From: Eimeria necatrix
Taxonomy: Eukaryota > Apicomplexa > Conoidasida > Eucoccidiorida > Eimeriidae
Assembly: GCF_000499385.1 (NCBI RefSeq)
Contig: NW_013653353.1
Coordinates: forward strand, 62,001 to 126,000
DNA: 64,000 bases
Direction of reading: 5' to 3'
Both the position numbers and the translations under genes were made by a program. Below, piece by piece: positions 39,321-50,000 of the stretch (the first letter of the stretch is position 1; each line of letters begins with the position of its first letter). The notes beneath the pieces are model-generated. The model was not told where the DNA came from and made no database searches. It saw nothing but the letters and a program-made list of their open reading frames with translations.

Positions 39321-39930
39321 CTCTACAGAAACAAACCTGAGCACTGCTCAAGCCCCGGATACCATGAATAGGAACGTATAACACGCTCACCAAATAAAGA
39401 CTCCTGAAAGCGCATATGCTGTCCTTTGAGGATGCAGGAATATGTTAGACTATGAAGTAAAATTACAAATTTACACCTACTTGTCCACTTTATACTGCTC
39501 TTAATTTCTTCCGAAGCATTGTACGAACCAAACACGAATAACAGACTGGGGGCTGGCGATTGGAAGCCATGTGGACCAGCCGTTAATTTTCTCTTGACGC
39601 TTAATAATAGCTTATCTTTTCCACATTTGTTTTAATGGCATTTTGGGTCTACGTGAAGTTGGCATCTAAACCGCCTTCGGCGCTGGATTTGTTCGGCACC
39701 TCCAGCTGTGCAATATATGCATGACAGCATGCGTCAACCAATCATATCCACCACAACCAGCGGCACGCGGACTGCAACGAACTCTGAATAGTATTCCATT
39801 CGTATTATTCTTGTATTTTTCAGCTAATTGATCTCCAGGTTTCCAGTTGACTTTCCGGCCACGTGCCGTTTTTTGATTGTCGCCTTCTTGGGCCTTCTGT
39901 CCTGTCAAGTGGGAGATCTAGCACGTGAAA
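39321..39930. other. Intergenic gap upstream of SF3A2
   Basis: Nothing coding is seen. It should contain the SF3A2 promoter and 5' UTR. Confidence 0.45.
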
Positions 39931-42301
39931 ATGTCGGTATATATGGACTACCAGAACAGAGTCGGGCACAAGCTCGGCTCTGGAGCTCCCGCCACATGGC
40001 AGGTGAGTTGAAGCCAGCAAAATCGTGCCGCCATTGACCTGAACAGGTGGAAGATCCTGTCGAGCAGGCTTCTGCATCTGTTCAGATCAACGGCAGCAGG
40101 AAGGATACGGTTGCAGCTGCCTTTGAACAATTTGCTGTTGAATTTTCACCGCTCATGGGCTGTAATGGGTGGACACCCCTAGGTGAGCTATTGCTGTACT
40201 TTTTTTTGTCGACAGGAGGTTAACCTTGAACGAAAGGAGAGGCTCCGCCGGCTGGCTTTGGAGACAATAGACCTCAATAAGGACCCCTATTTTATGCGCA
40301 ACCACTTGGGTGAGCAGCCGCATTATTGCGAACGGCTACAACTACTGCGGCAGTGACGCTAGGAAAGCCTGCAGGAAGCCTAGAAGCAAGGGGAACCACA
40401 TTAGCGAGGGGATTAGGTATAGAAATTCCAATTCAACAGTTTCAGTGCGTTCCAATTTTGGTTGTAAGGTACTTGGCTACAGCCATGTGGCTGGTGGCAA
40501 TCTATGAGTTGATTCTTATGTATCCCTCTATTTCTCAACCGTTTCGTCTCAGGTCAGTTTGAATGCCGCCTTTGCCTCACGCTGCACACAAACGAAGGTT
40601 CGTATTTGTCTCATACCCAGGGGAAAAAGCACCAGACGAATCTGTCAAGAAGGCTAGCAAAGGAGAAGGCAGATGCTGTTGTGGCTCCGATGCCGCTCAA
40701 GGTAGGAAGCCTGACTCAGTGTGGAGAGACGTTGATGCCATTTCTTTTGACCTTCATGGGTTTCTGCCTTTGTTTTTTCGCTGCAATTACTTCCTAATTC
40801 TAGTTCTGTCATTTGCATTGTTCCGACAAGTCCCTTGCTTTCTCCAGCAAGCGTTTGCCACGTCTATCTTTTGCTTTCTGGTGCAATTTCTGTCGTGGGC
40901 CCAACTTCAGACAGCCAGCGGCCCCGGTCGTTCCACAGACCGAGTTCGCATTGGCCGACCAGGTTACCGCGTGACGAAGCTCAGGGATGAGAGAACGCGC
41001 CAGTTTGCTCTGCTTTGTGAAGTTGAGTATCCGGAAATTGTTAGAGGCACGAAACCATACCACAGGTGAGTTTGAAAAAAAAACTGCTCGGCATTCTTAT
41101 CCACCTGTGCCCGAGGGCCTGCATGCATGCGGACCTTGTCTTGCATTTACCTGCGAGCTTATTCCCGTATGGAAGCAAGTCTACGTATGCTGATAAGTGC
41201 GCGCGTGCGCAGTATAGTAGCTCACAAGCATTTCGGGTGTATGCCTATCGCGCTAGCTGGCGTCGATGCGTGGTTGACACACATCAGCGGCCTGTTCACA
41301 TAAAGAATCCGGGGGTATAGGTAAATGTTTGAGCTTGTGGTATCAAGCACCCTCAGCGAGCTCATTGTGAAGTTTTGCTCAAAATGCTGTGCGCTGTGTC
41401 GAATTTTTCTGTACTCTATTTACTTCATGATATCGGAAGAAACCTGTCGAGGCCTTGTGTGTTTGGCGCGCATAGAAGAAGTCTTTGTGTTGAAGTTCTG
41501 CCTAACATGCACAGATAAATTCCAAAATTTGCTCTATTGTCATACCCGTTTCTTTTGGTCGACTTGTTGTTATTTCTGTTTTCTTCATAGATTTATGTCG
41601 GCCTTTGAACAACGTGTTGAAACACCACCAGATGGGAACTACCAATTCCTCCTGTTCGCCGCCGAGCCGTACGAGACCATTGGTCCGTCAATTATGCTTA
41701 GGTTTTGGGCTACGGGGGCTCCTGGAGGGTACAGTTGATGAGTCTAGCTCGCCAACACGCTCGTTTGCTCATGAGTTCATTTGTGCGCTGACTTGCGATT
41801 GCACGTGTTGCGTAACTTGCTCTGGTGTGTCCGCACCGCGTCTGCATACTTTTGTTTTCGGTCTAGTGTTATATTTCTTACGCATGGAATTTCACTGTGT
41901 TTTCTTATGGTCGCTCGCACAGCTTTCAAAATCCCCAACATGGAAATAGACAGAGATGACCCCAGGCACCACGCTGCCTGGGATGAGGAGAAGAAAGTCT
42001 ACACAATGCAAATATTTTTTTCAGTACGCGCTTTATGGGTCCTAAACAGTAAAATGGATGTCTTGTCAACATGGCCTTCAATGTTGGTTTCAACATACTG
42101 GGAACGATTCGTCCCCTCGCAGCATTTTTGAGGTGCCGTAACGCGTTCCTGTGTTTATACATCAATGAACACATCATATGTATTGCGGGAAATGCTCCTT
42201 ATTCAGTATTCTTCCGTTTGTCCGCAGAAGCGACAGCCCAGGCCGCTACCCGCGTTGCCTCAGCGTCCAACAACTTTCCTGCCTGTTGGAGCCCGATGGT
42301 G
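39931..42301 (+). CDS. SF3A2: Splicing factor 3A subunit 2 (SF3A2/Prp11)
   Basis: Component of the SF3a complex of U2 snRNP, needed for branch-site recognition in the nucleus. Exons: 39931-40002, 40216-40309, 40553-40701, 40911-41065, 41591-41682, 41923-42023, 42227-42301; all phases agree, product 245 aa. It opens MSVYMDYQNRVGHKLGSG, matching the conserved SF3A2 start. Then comes the helix LALETIDLNKDPYFMRNHL and the matrin/U1-type C2H2 zinc finger with ligands at about C60, C63, H76 and H82, followed by the KKHQTNLSRRLAKE helix. IGRPGYRVTKLRD and the EVEYPEI, AFEQRVE and LLFAAEPYETIAFKIP blocks are the SF3A2 core fold. The short last exon gives a Pro-rich tail (KRQPRPLPALPQRP), replacing the long proline repeats of vertebrate SF3A2. 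If the 42024 donor is not used, translation would instead stop at 42131. Confidence 0.95.
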
Positions 42302-43658
42302 AACGGAGGGAGCTCGCAAGGTGCTCAAGAAAAAGGGGTTTCGAGGCTGGGAATGGGCTTCCATCGAAAATACACTACGCGTATTAGCACGCGCTAAAGT
42401 GCTGGTGTGTTCACATGCTCTATGCAGACATTTCTGTATCCACACGTCTTCGTGCATAACTTGAATCTGCACTGGCGCTACCTGGCTCGCTGATGAGAAT
42501 ATCTATATGGGGTGGATGCGTACATTCGTTCATGAACCCACGGGCTTCGAGCATACGTGCCAGTATCTTCACGTAACGGTGATATGCAAAGGCCCATGCG
42601 CATATGCATAAGCAAGAGAAACTGCTACCGGGATAGTGCACGCGTAGAACGTCGTTGTGCTGCTGATTTTCGTCATAGTATAGGAAGTTAAGGGAACGTA
42701 AGCGCACAGGCGAAGCCAAGTGAAATGTACTGATAACTTGCGGAGTTCATTACTCGCACAACCGCTTCCAACGGAATGAGAACCTGTGACCTGCAGATTC
42801 GTGTCTCTTTTGGGGAGGAGTGAAAGAAACGATTTAGCCGCCCCTGCTTTATGAGGGCTCTGAAGTAAGAAAAATTCCCGTGCTTGGCTGTGCCGAAACT
42901 GTTTTCTGAAGGCCTTAGTCCAACTTAGATCACGGGACCGCTAGTTCCTGTTTTCAGGCTGCTAGAGTATCTGGGGCAAGATACAGCCCAAGAACCGCTA
43001 GTTCTGGTCGCCTGGTAGCTGTACAGACAACACAGACGGAAGCAATAAGGATAAAGTGCGCGGAAGAAAGTGCACGCAAAGCCAAGGTGAAGTTGGGGAG
43101 CGCGATAAGCTCAAGGACTGTACCATGGCGACAAACACACTATCTTGGAATCCCAGGAAATAAGGCATAAGGTCAAACAGACACAGGGACCGCGAGCCAG
43201 TAACGGCTAAGGAAACGGATTGTCACAGAACAGCTTGAAAGTGGAGGTGGCACAAAGGCAAGAAAGTCCCAGCACAAAAAATTATGGTGCTGGCTGTGAC
43301 AGATGCGCATTTTGGGGCCAACTGCTCGAGGCAGGCAGACGGCAATATATGGGTGCAGCTTGGAGTAGCAGGATAGGGATAAGAACCGATGTGAAACTCC
43401 TGGGCGGGGTGGGACGACCCTCAAGCGACCCTAAAGGGGGGCACATGTCTTCCACTGGCGCTGAACCACGGTGTCACACGTGTGAACGGTTCTTATCCCA
43501 CTAGCGATGAGCCGTGGTGCCACACGCGTGAGCGGTTCTCATCCTAGACTGCAGCAAGCGAAGTGCAGCTGCTAGTGCTGAGCAAGGCACCCTGCGAAAC
43601 GCAGCAACTGGGCCTGCTGAAGAGTACTTTGTTCTTGCAACTGTTGGCACTATTCTTG
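42302..43658. other. Intergenic gap between convergent SF3A2 and PPR genes
   Basis: No coding exon was recognised. A tandem 46-bp duplication at 43453-43544 is listed separately. Near 42940-43010 the words ACCGCTAGTTC and AACCGCTAGTTC occur twice about 55 bp apart. Confidence 0.45.
43453..43544. repeat. 46-bp tandem duplication with internal CACACGTGTG palindrome
   Basis: Unit 1 is 43453-43498 and unit 2 is 43499-43544; both begin CACT(G/A)GCG. Each contains a palindromic or near-palindromic core (CACACGTGTG, CACACGCGTG) followed by AACGGTTCT or AGCGGTTCT. The units are about 80 percent identical by eye. It lies about 115 bp beyond the stop codon of the minus-strand PPR gene, so in its 3' flank. 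Confidence 0.8.
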
Positions 43659-46418
43659 TTAATTTTGCGATTCATAGTATTGCCTGATTTGCTGCGAGAG
43701 CAACTTTTGGTGGTGCTCCACACGCTGCTTCTGCGAAATGCCATGGTCTTCCTGTAACCGCCGCCTACTGTCTGGCTTTGTTCGTGGCTGCTGCTGCGCT
43801 GGGCCAAGCAGCTTCTCCGCGAGCTTCAGTGAGTCGCTAATCAACGGATCTTCTTCTGATATCTCCAGCTGCTCCTGATGTTCCGGCTCTGCTTTAACTG
43901 CATTAACCGACCCTGGGGAGGACAATGTGCTGATTGAACATTTATTGCTGGGCCTTTCTAGCAGCAGAAGCAGCTGCCGCCGCTGATCTGCTGCGTCACG
44001 CAAGTTCCCTGTATGAAGCAGTCCTAGAAGTTTTAGCGCTGCAACGCGAACCCTCTGTTCTAGTGGAATGTGTTGCTGGGAAAGTGCAGCAGCAGCTCTT
44101 GCTGCAGCGGCTGTCGCAGCCGCTTTGTCGCCGCACGGGGAAGTAAGAGGAGAACATAGCTCCGACGCTTCCGCGACACTTTGCGCATTAAAAGCAGCGG
44201 CTGCTGCAGCGGCTGCTGCGCTCTGTTGCTGGACCTTTGGGGACTCGAATTCTGCAACAACTGAAATTAACAGCTGCCAGTCTGCTGCTGCTGCTGCTGC
44301 TGCCATAACCTCCGCAAATGCGTTCAAAGGGAATTCGGGTGGTACTGCTGCTGCTGCTGCTAGTAGACTGTCATGCTGGCCCTTCTGCAACTGCTGCTGC
44401 AAGTCGAACACTTGCAGCTGTTGTTGGTGTCGCTGTTGCAGTAGCCTCAACACGCCCAGAGCTTCCCTTGGCGCTGCTGCTGCAGCGCAGCAACGCAAAA
44501 GCGTCAGATAGGGAGCAACACTGCCAAAGGGGGGAAAGGCTTGCAGTAACGGCTGCAGTTGCTGGAGCTGCTGCTGGTGGAGCTGCTGCTGCGTGCCGAT
44601 TAAATGTTGCATTTGCTGAAGCGTCTGTTGCTGCTGCTGTTGTCGTTCCGCGTGGGAGTGGACAAGCAACTGCAGCCCTTCCCTCCACCTGCCCCCCACT
44701 GCAAGCGCCTCTGCAGCTGCAGCGTACACAGCAGCAGCATCAAGGGGCAAAAGCTGTTGCTGCTGACGTTGCTGTTGCTGTTCTTCAAACTCACGCAGGA
44801 GAGCGTCAACCGTGCTGCTGCTCTGCTGCTGCGCAGCAGCAGCAAGCAGTGACAAGAATGTCTCAGTAGTGGGGGCGTGCGCTTCCGCAGCACTGAAACT
44901 CCCGAAAATTTCATCGTTCAGGTGGTCCTGACCGTGCTGCTGTTGCTGCTGCTGCAGCCCAAGCAAGTCCCGCTGGAATATGGACATGGCCAGCTGCAGC
45001 CGGCCTGTTGCTGTTGCTGCAGCGATAGCAGCATTCACGAGTGGCGCCGTTGGCAAGTATGAGTCCCGCTGCAGCAGCTGTTGCAGGTGTTGCAACATCT
45101 CAGGCTCCAGCTCGCCCGAATCTTGCTGCTGCTGCTGCGGCTGCTTCTTTTGCTGTTGCGAGGACTGCTGGTGTTGCTGTTGGGCTACGCGCTGCTGCAG
45201 CACTTCTTGGTGATGCCTCAGAGCACAAAAATCCGCGTATAACTGAATCGCCTTTTCATATCTGCCTGCTTTAACACAGCAGCAAATAAGAGCCGTGTAG
45301 ACACTCGACGGAAGGGCCTGCTGTAACGCTTCTGCTGCTCTTGCTACGGCTTCTCCTGCATGCTGCAGCCCAGCTGCAGCTGTAGCTACAGCCGCTGCCG
45401 CTGCTGGTGCAACCGCAGCAGCGGCAGCACGAATTCGTCGCTGCAGCTGCTGCGCTAGCTGCAACGCAGCAGAAGCAGCTCCTGCTTTGCTGCAGGAGCT
45501 AACAGCGAGACTGAGAACGGCCAAAGAAGGCTCGTGGCCTTCCTCCTTGATGTGTTCCAGCAGCTGCACAGAAATCGGAGACTGTAAACGTATACCCCTA
45601 AGACCGCGAACCATGGAGCGGCTACTTATGCTGCTGTACAGTGTGGGCAAGAAAAACTCTAAAAACTGCACTCAAGCGCTTGACTGTACCTTGAGCATCC
45701 CATGGTACTCTCCAGCCCTTTCCATCAGCGAAGCAATACTATGGAAAGTTGCGTCATCCGGTGGTGCTCCTGATGCTCTCATCTGTTTATACACCTCAAA
45801 ACCACCCAGGGAGTCTCCCTGTCTCTCGCACGCATGCAGCATGCAATTGAATATTACAGCTAGCCGTTTCTTTTCACCCATGCCCTGGCGCTTTGGGGAC
45901 CCTGGAGGGTTCTTAACACCGGACGAAACCCATAGCGCCCCTACTTCGCCGATGGGGGGTCCTCCAGTGCTTGCTGCCTCGAGCAGCTGCAACGCACGTG
46001 CCAAATCGATCTGGGGTGTGTCGTCGGCTTGCTGATGCTTTTCTTGCTGCTGTAGTTGACTGCTGTGTGAATTGCCGGCAGTCGCTGACCTTAAAAAATG
46101 ACTTGAACTTTGTTCCAAGTGTCTGTCCGTTGCACCCAAAGGACCTGAACTACCAGAGTAGCGCCTGCAGCTTTCGAAAGTCTCGTTTCTAATGCAACAT
46201 CTGCTTCTGCGGTACACAGGGACTCCCCACTGCACCGCTGGGGACAAAAATCCAAGTGTGAGTCCCCTTAAGGTTTGGAATCTCAAGGCGCCGCTGAGAG
46301 TCGGGCACTCTAGTCTTGCTGCTGTTGCTGCCTGATACTGTTGCTGCTGCAGTTGCAACAACAATAAAAGAAGCAGGGGCCTTGTTGCAAGTGCAACTGA
46401 ACAACTTTTGCTGTGCAT
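43659..46418 (-). CDS. Pentatricopeptide-repeat (PPR) protein, organellar RNA-binding type
   Basis: Probable sequence-specific RNA-binding protein of mitochondrion or apicoplast. ATG at 46418 starts a leader with a hydrophobic run (RPLLLLLLLQLQ) and Arg-containing tail, compatible with organelle or secretory targeting. PPR-like helix pairs are seen as FNCMLHACERQGDSLGGFEVY followed by FHSIASLMERAGEYHGML, and later as SVYTALICCCVKAGRYEKAIQLY. Between them are very long poly-Gln and poly-Ala tracts from CAG/GCA runs, and the C-terminus is charged. The reading frame is interrupted once, by TGA at 45672-45674. A 24-nt segment 45666-45689 that begins GTACAG and ends GTGCAG contains this stop and keeps frame when removed (exons 45690-46418 and 43659-45665, 911 aa). 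Alternatives are a real nonsense mutation, a sequence error, or an unseen longer intron. PPR identity is fairly sure; exact repeat count is not. Confidence 0.78.
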
Positions 46419-47095
46419 GATCCAATAGGCAGGCGCTTCACACGCCAACGCAACGGCAAAGACGCCGGAAGAGGAACGAGTTCACAAACTCTGAATTAGG
46501 GCCTTCTCACATCTTGCTAGGCTCATGCTGAAGAGTCCTGTTTCCTTAAGGCCGACCAGTGAAGCGGGGAAGAAGTCCACGAAGATGCTCTGACTGTTAC
46601 TTACGCTGTTCTGAAATCTGGGAGGTGTGGGGGCGCCCACCAGTCACACGGCTGCCAATTTAGTCAGTGTATTCAACTCTGTAAGCATGAGGTTGGATAA
46701 AGCCATGAGACACCTGCTCTCACAGCTTGGGGGTCCAAGGAGCGCCGTTGCTGCAGGACACTGCTCCAAGCCCTGAGAACGTTTGTGGGCTGCCACTAGA
46801 AAATCGCCATTCAACGCCAAAGTGGACGAAAATAGGACATTTAAATCTTTCGCTCTATACCGCCGTTAAGATCATTAAATGGATCAGCGGAGTGACTTTC
46901 CAGCGCTTCACGAAGTATTATGAGAAGTGTGGGCCCTGTTTTCCAAGGTCTGCATCGACACATCGGGAAAGTGAACTTCTTTGTCAAGCTTAAGATAAGA
47001 AACTGTCAAAGTCAAGCTATTCTGACCAGTCCAGGGCTCTACAACTGGCTGTGTGAAAGCTTAAGCTCAGCACTCCTGAGTGTCGGCCATCGAGG
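46419..47095. other. Divergent intergenic region between PPR and VAC14 genes
   Basis: The two genes point away from each other, so this stretch of about 680 bp must hold both promoters. No exon or strong motif was seen; the short open frame 46727-46993 has no recognisable features. Confidence 0.5.
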
Positions 47096-50000
47096 ATGTA
47101 TGGATCCTCTGCCGAATTCCCTGTTGCTGGGCCTCTATTTGGCAAAGAAAACTGCAGGGGGCTGGCCGATAAGAGCTTCGAAAAACGTAAGGCTGCAGCT
47201 CATGCGCTACAGCACGTTATCAAGCAGCAAGTCTCTACTGCTGTTGCTACCGCCAATAATGAGGAAGCGTGTGCCCCAGCAGACGCTCTCACAGGCGACT
47301 CCGAACAGAACGAAACAGCCACTCCTTCCCACCGGCAGCGACAGCAACAGAGACTGCAAGAGAAGCATCGGGAAGCAACCCAGTCAATCGTACAGCAGGC
47401 GACTTCCGCCCTCACAGCTGATTTCTTGTCGAGCCCCATAGCCAACATACGCAAAGGGGGTCTCTTGGGTGTTGCTGCAGTGGGCCTAGCTTTTGAGGTA
47501 ACAGGCTCACGACCCCATAAGAGGAAAAGAGCGCTTGAGCCCATGCTGGAGTCGAAGCGTTACTGCAGCACGCGTTGTGGTCGTTCCTTTGCGAACACTT
47601 CCGACTGTTCCCCAGATATGCCCTCATACTTTCACACTGCTCTACCCCGTAAACGTTTATTTGCGCAAAAGTATATGCTTGCATAAGTGTCTGTCAAAGC
47701 GTCCGTGTACGTAGCAATGTGTGGGAGCGCCACAGGTTAAAAATGCCACATGTAGATATGAGACTATCTATATTTAGGCACGTATATTCCTGAAAACGTG
47801 CGTGCATCAGATGCACCTGATAGCTGAATAGGCACAAGCATTTGTAATCTCCCCAGCACTTAGCCGCTCTGAGATTGATGAGTGTATTAAAACAGGCAAC
47901 TGTGGATGCAGTCATCCCCCTGTTTTCGCCTGTAGGAATCTGCCGGTTCCCTTTGTGTTCTTTGTGTTCTTTTGGTCCAGCGTGGTTTGACTTTGCCAGT
48001 GGAACATCTTTCCTTTCCAGCGTTTGCCACCTTGTATGACTCTGCTTTTCCCTCCCTGTGTCCGAGGGCGTCTCCCTGTGCTTCTCCTTCACAGTCGCTG
48101 TGCATTGTGGCACGTAGTCCTTGGCCTTCATCTGTGGTACCAACCAGCTGGCAGTGCGGCCATGTGGCCTTGCCCTTTTTTCAGATCGTTTTTGGGTGTA
48201 TGTGCAGTCAGGAGGGTTGGACTGTTGCTTACAGCTGCTGCTAAGGCCTCTGCTGAAGTCATTTGGGGATCCCGATCCTCGCGTCAGATATTACGCCTGC
48301 GAGGTGATCAGCCATTCTCACCAGCTTTCTCCATCTGTTTCTTCTTGTCTCTGTTAGTCTCTCTGTGGCGTACCCTACCTCGCTCCACCGAAGCTGCTGC
48401 ATGTCTTGTTTCATCTGCGGTGCTCAGTAGGAAGTGCATTCGTCAAATTGTGTTTCCCATCGTTTTCCTGCATTGTCTCTCTCCTATGTGCGTTCGTCTC
48501 CGTCCATAGGCATGTACGCGCCGTTTTCTGTCTCTATTCTGTTGACTTTCCGTCTCTTCGCAACAACAACTGCAACAGTGACAGCGGCTGCTGCTGCTGT
48601 CTACCTGCCAAGTTGCTGCACAACGCGTTTTTCTTTGTGAGCCCACCAGCTTTCCGCCTCCTGCTTTTGCTCTGCCGTTTTTGCCTTTGCCTTTCTCATA
48701 TAAATTGCCAGAGCCTTTTCAACGTCCTTAAAGCCGCAAGAGGTCTCTGCCTTCAGTTCCTACCAGAGCTCTTCGACGGGTTGTGTAAGGTGAAACGGCT
48801 CTCTAGGCTGTACATTTGGACAGCCGTGCATCTGCGCATCTTTATATCATCGTTACCATGTACCATTTTCTCTACTGGAGCGCGTATCCATCTTTCCAAG
48901 CGCATACATGCAGCTTGCGATTCATCTTGACGCACTTCCTCAACCATGGGGTAGTTCAGGTTTGTGATGCGTGCGCAGTTGTGTGGTGACGTAGACCGAG
49001 AAGTGCGGCAAGGGGTTGGTTTTGTCGACAGCCTGTTGAAGGAAGAGACAGCAGCAGCAGCAGCAGCAGCAGCAGAGGCAGCAGCAGCACCATCGCTGGC
49101 GGAGCCAGAGGCACTAAAAGGACGAACAAAAGCAGTAGAAGCGCCGGACGGGCCCATAACTCCCGCTTTCGTTCACCTGCTCGTTGAGCGTCTGCTGGTT
49201 CGCAACCCTTATATCAAGCTTCTAGCGGTAAATCGGCAGCTGTAGTTTCAAAGGAGCAACAGAATACTTAGACAATATGCCATTACTATTATCATTATCT
49301 TTATGGTCGCATATAGCGCCTCTCGGTAGGAAAAACGGTGTGCTTGTTTGCGAACTATGGCATGGAATTAAGATTCTGATTTTTTTGCTGTGTGGCATGC
49401 AGCTATCGTGGATTTCCTTGCTTGAATCACACACAGGTGGGTCTTTTGCGGTTTTTTTCCCGTTGCTTCGGGCAACGGAAAAAGTGGTTCTTGGCGCCGT
49501 CTTCATTGCCCTTCCTAGTTTCTTGTTTGGACAGCAGCAACTGGAGCAGGACATATTTCATGTGTATTGAGCAAACATCCAAACGGTGTGCTTCATGTGC
49601 TTCAGCTACAGTTATCGTTGTGTCTCCTGGTACTGTTTTTCTCATGATCATCTGTCACAGGAGTCGATATGCTTCAGTATCTGCCGTTATTTTTGGGGGG
49701 ATTGCTGCAGCTCCTTGGTGACTCTCATCGGTGGGTGTTTCATTCTTTTCATTACAGCGGCACCTAAACACTATTGGTGTCAGCATAATAGGGCTACCAA
49801 GTTAAGCATGGGAAACGATGATTATGTGCAGCAGTAGCAAGGGCAGCAACACATCCAGTTGGGAACGCAGTGTGCTTCTGCTGCAGCGATATTCGCCAAG
49901 CTGCAGACTTATGCGTTACGAACTTTTTAGAAGATCTTCGGTCGGTCCCTGTCGAAAGTAGGTGGTGCATTTCCAGTCATTGCTGCAGTACACGTATGAC

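Noticed and set aside
42024..42131. Read-through of the SF3A2 exon to a stop at 42131
   Set aside because: A phase-matched downstream exon gives the Pro-rich tail expected for SF3A2; the read-through sequence has no family resemblance.
44068..45274. Several long plus-strand frames rich in Ala, Cys and Leu
   Set aside because: They are complements of the CAG/GCA tracts of the minus-strand PPR gene.
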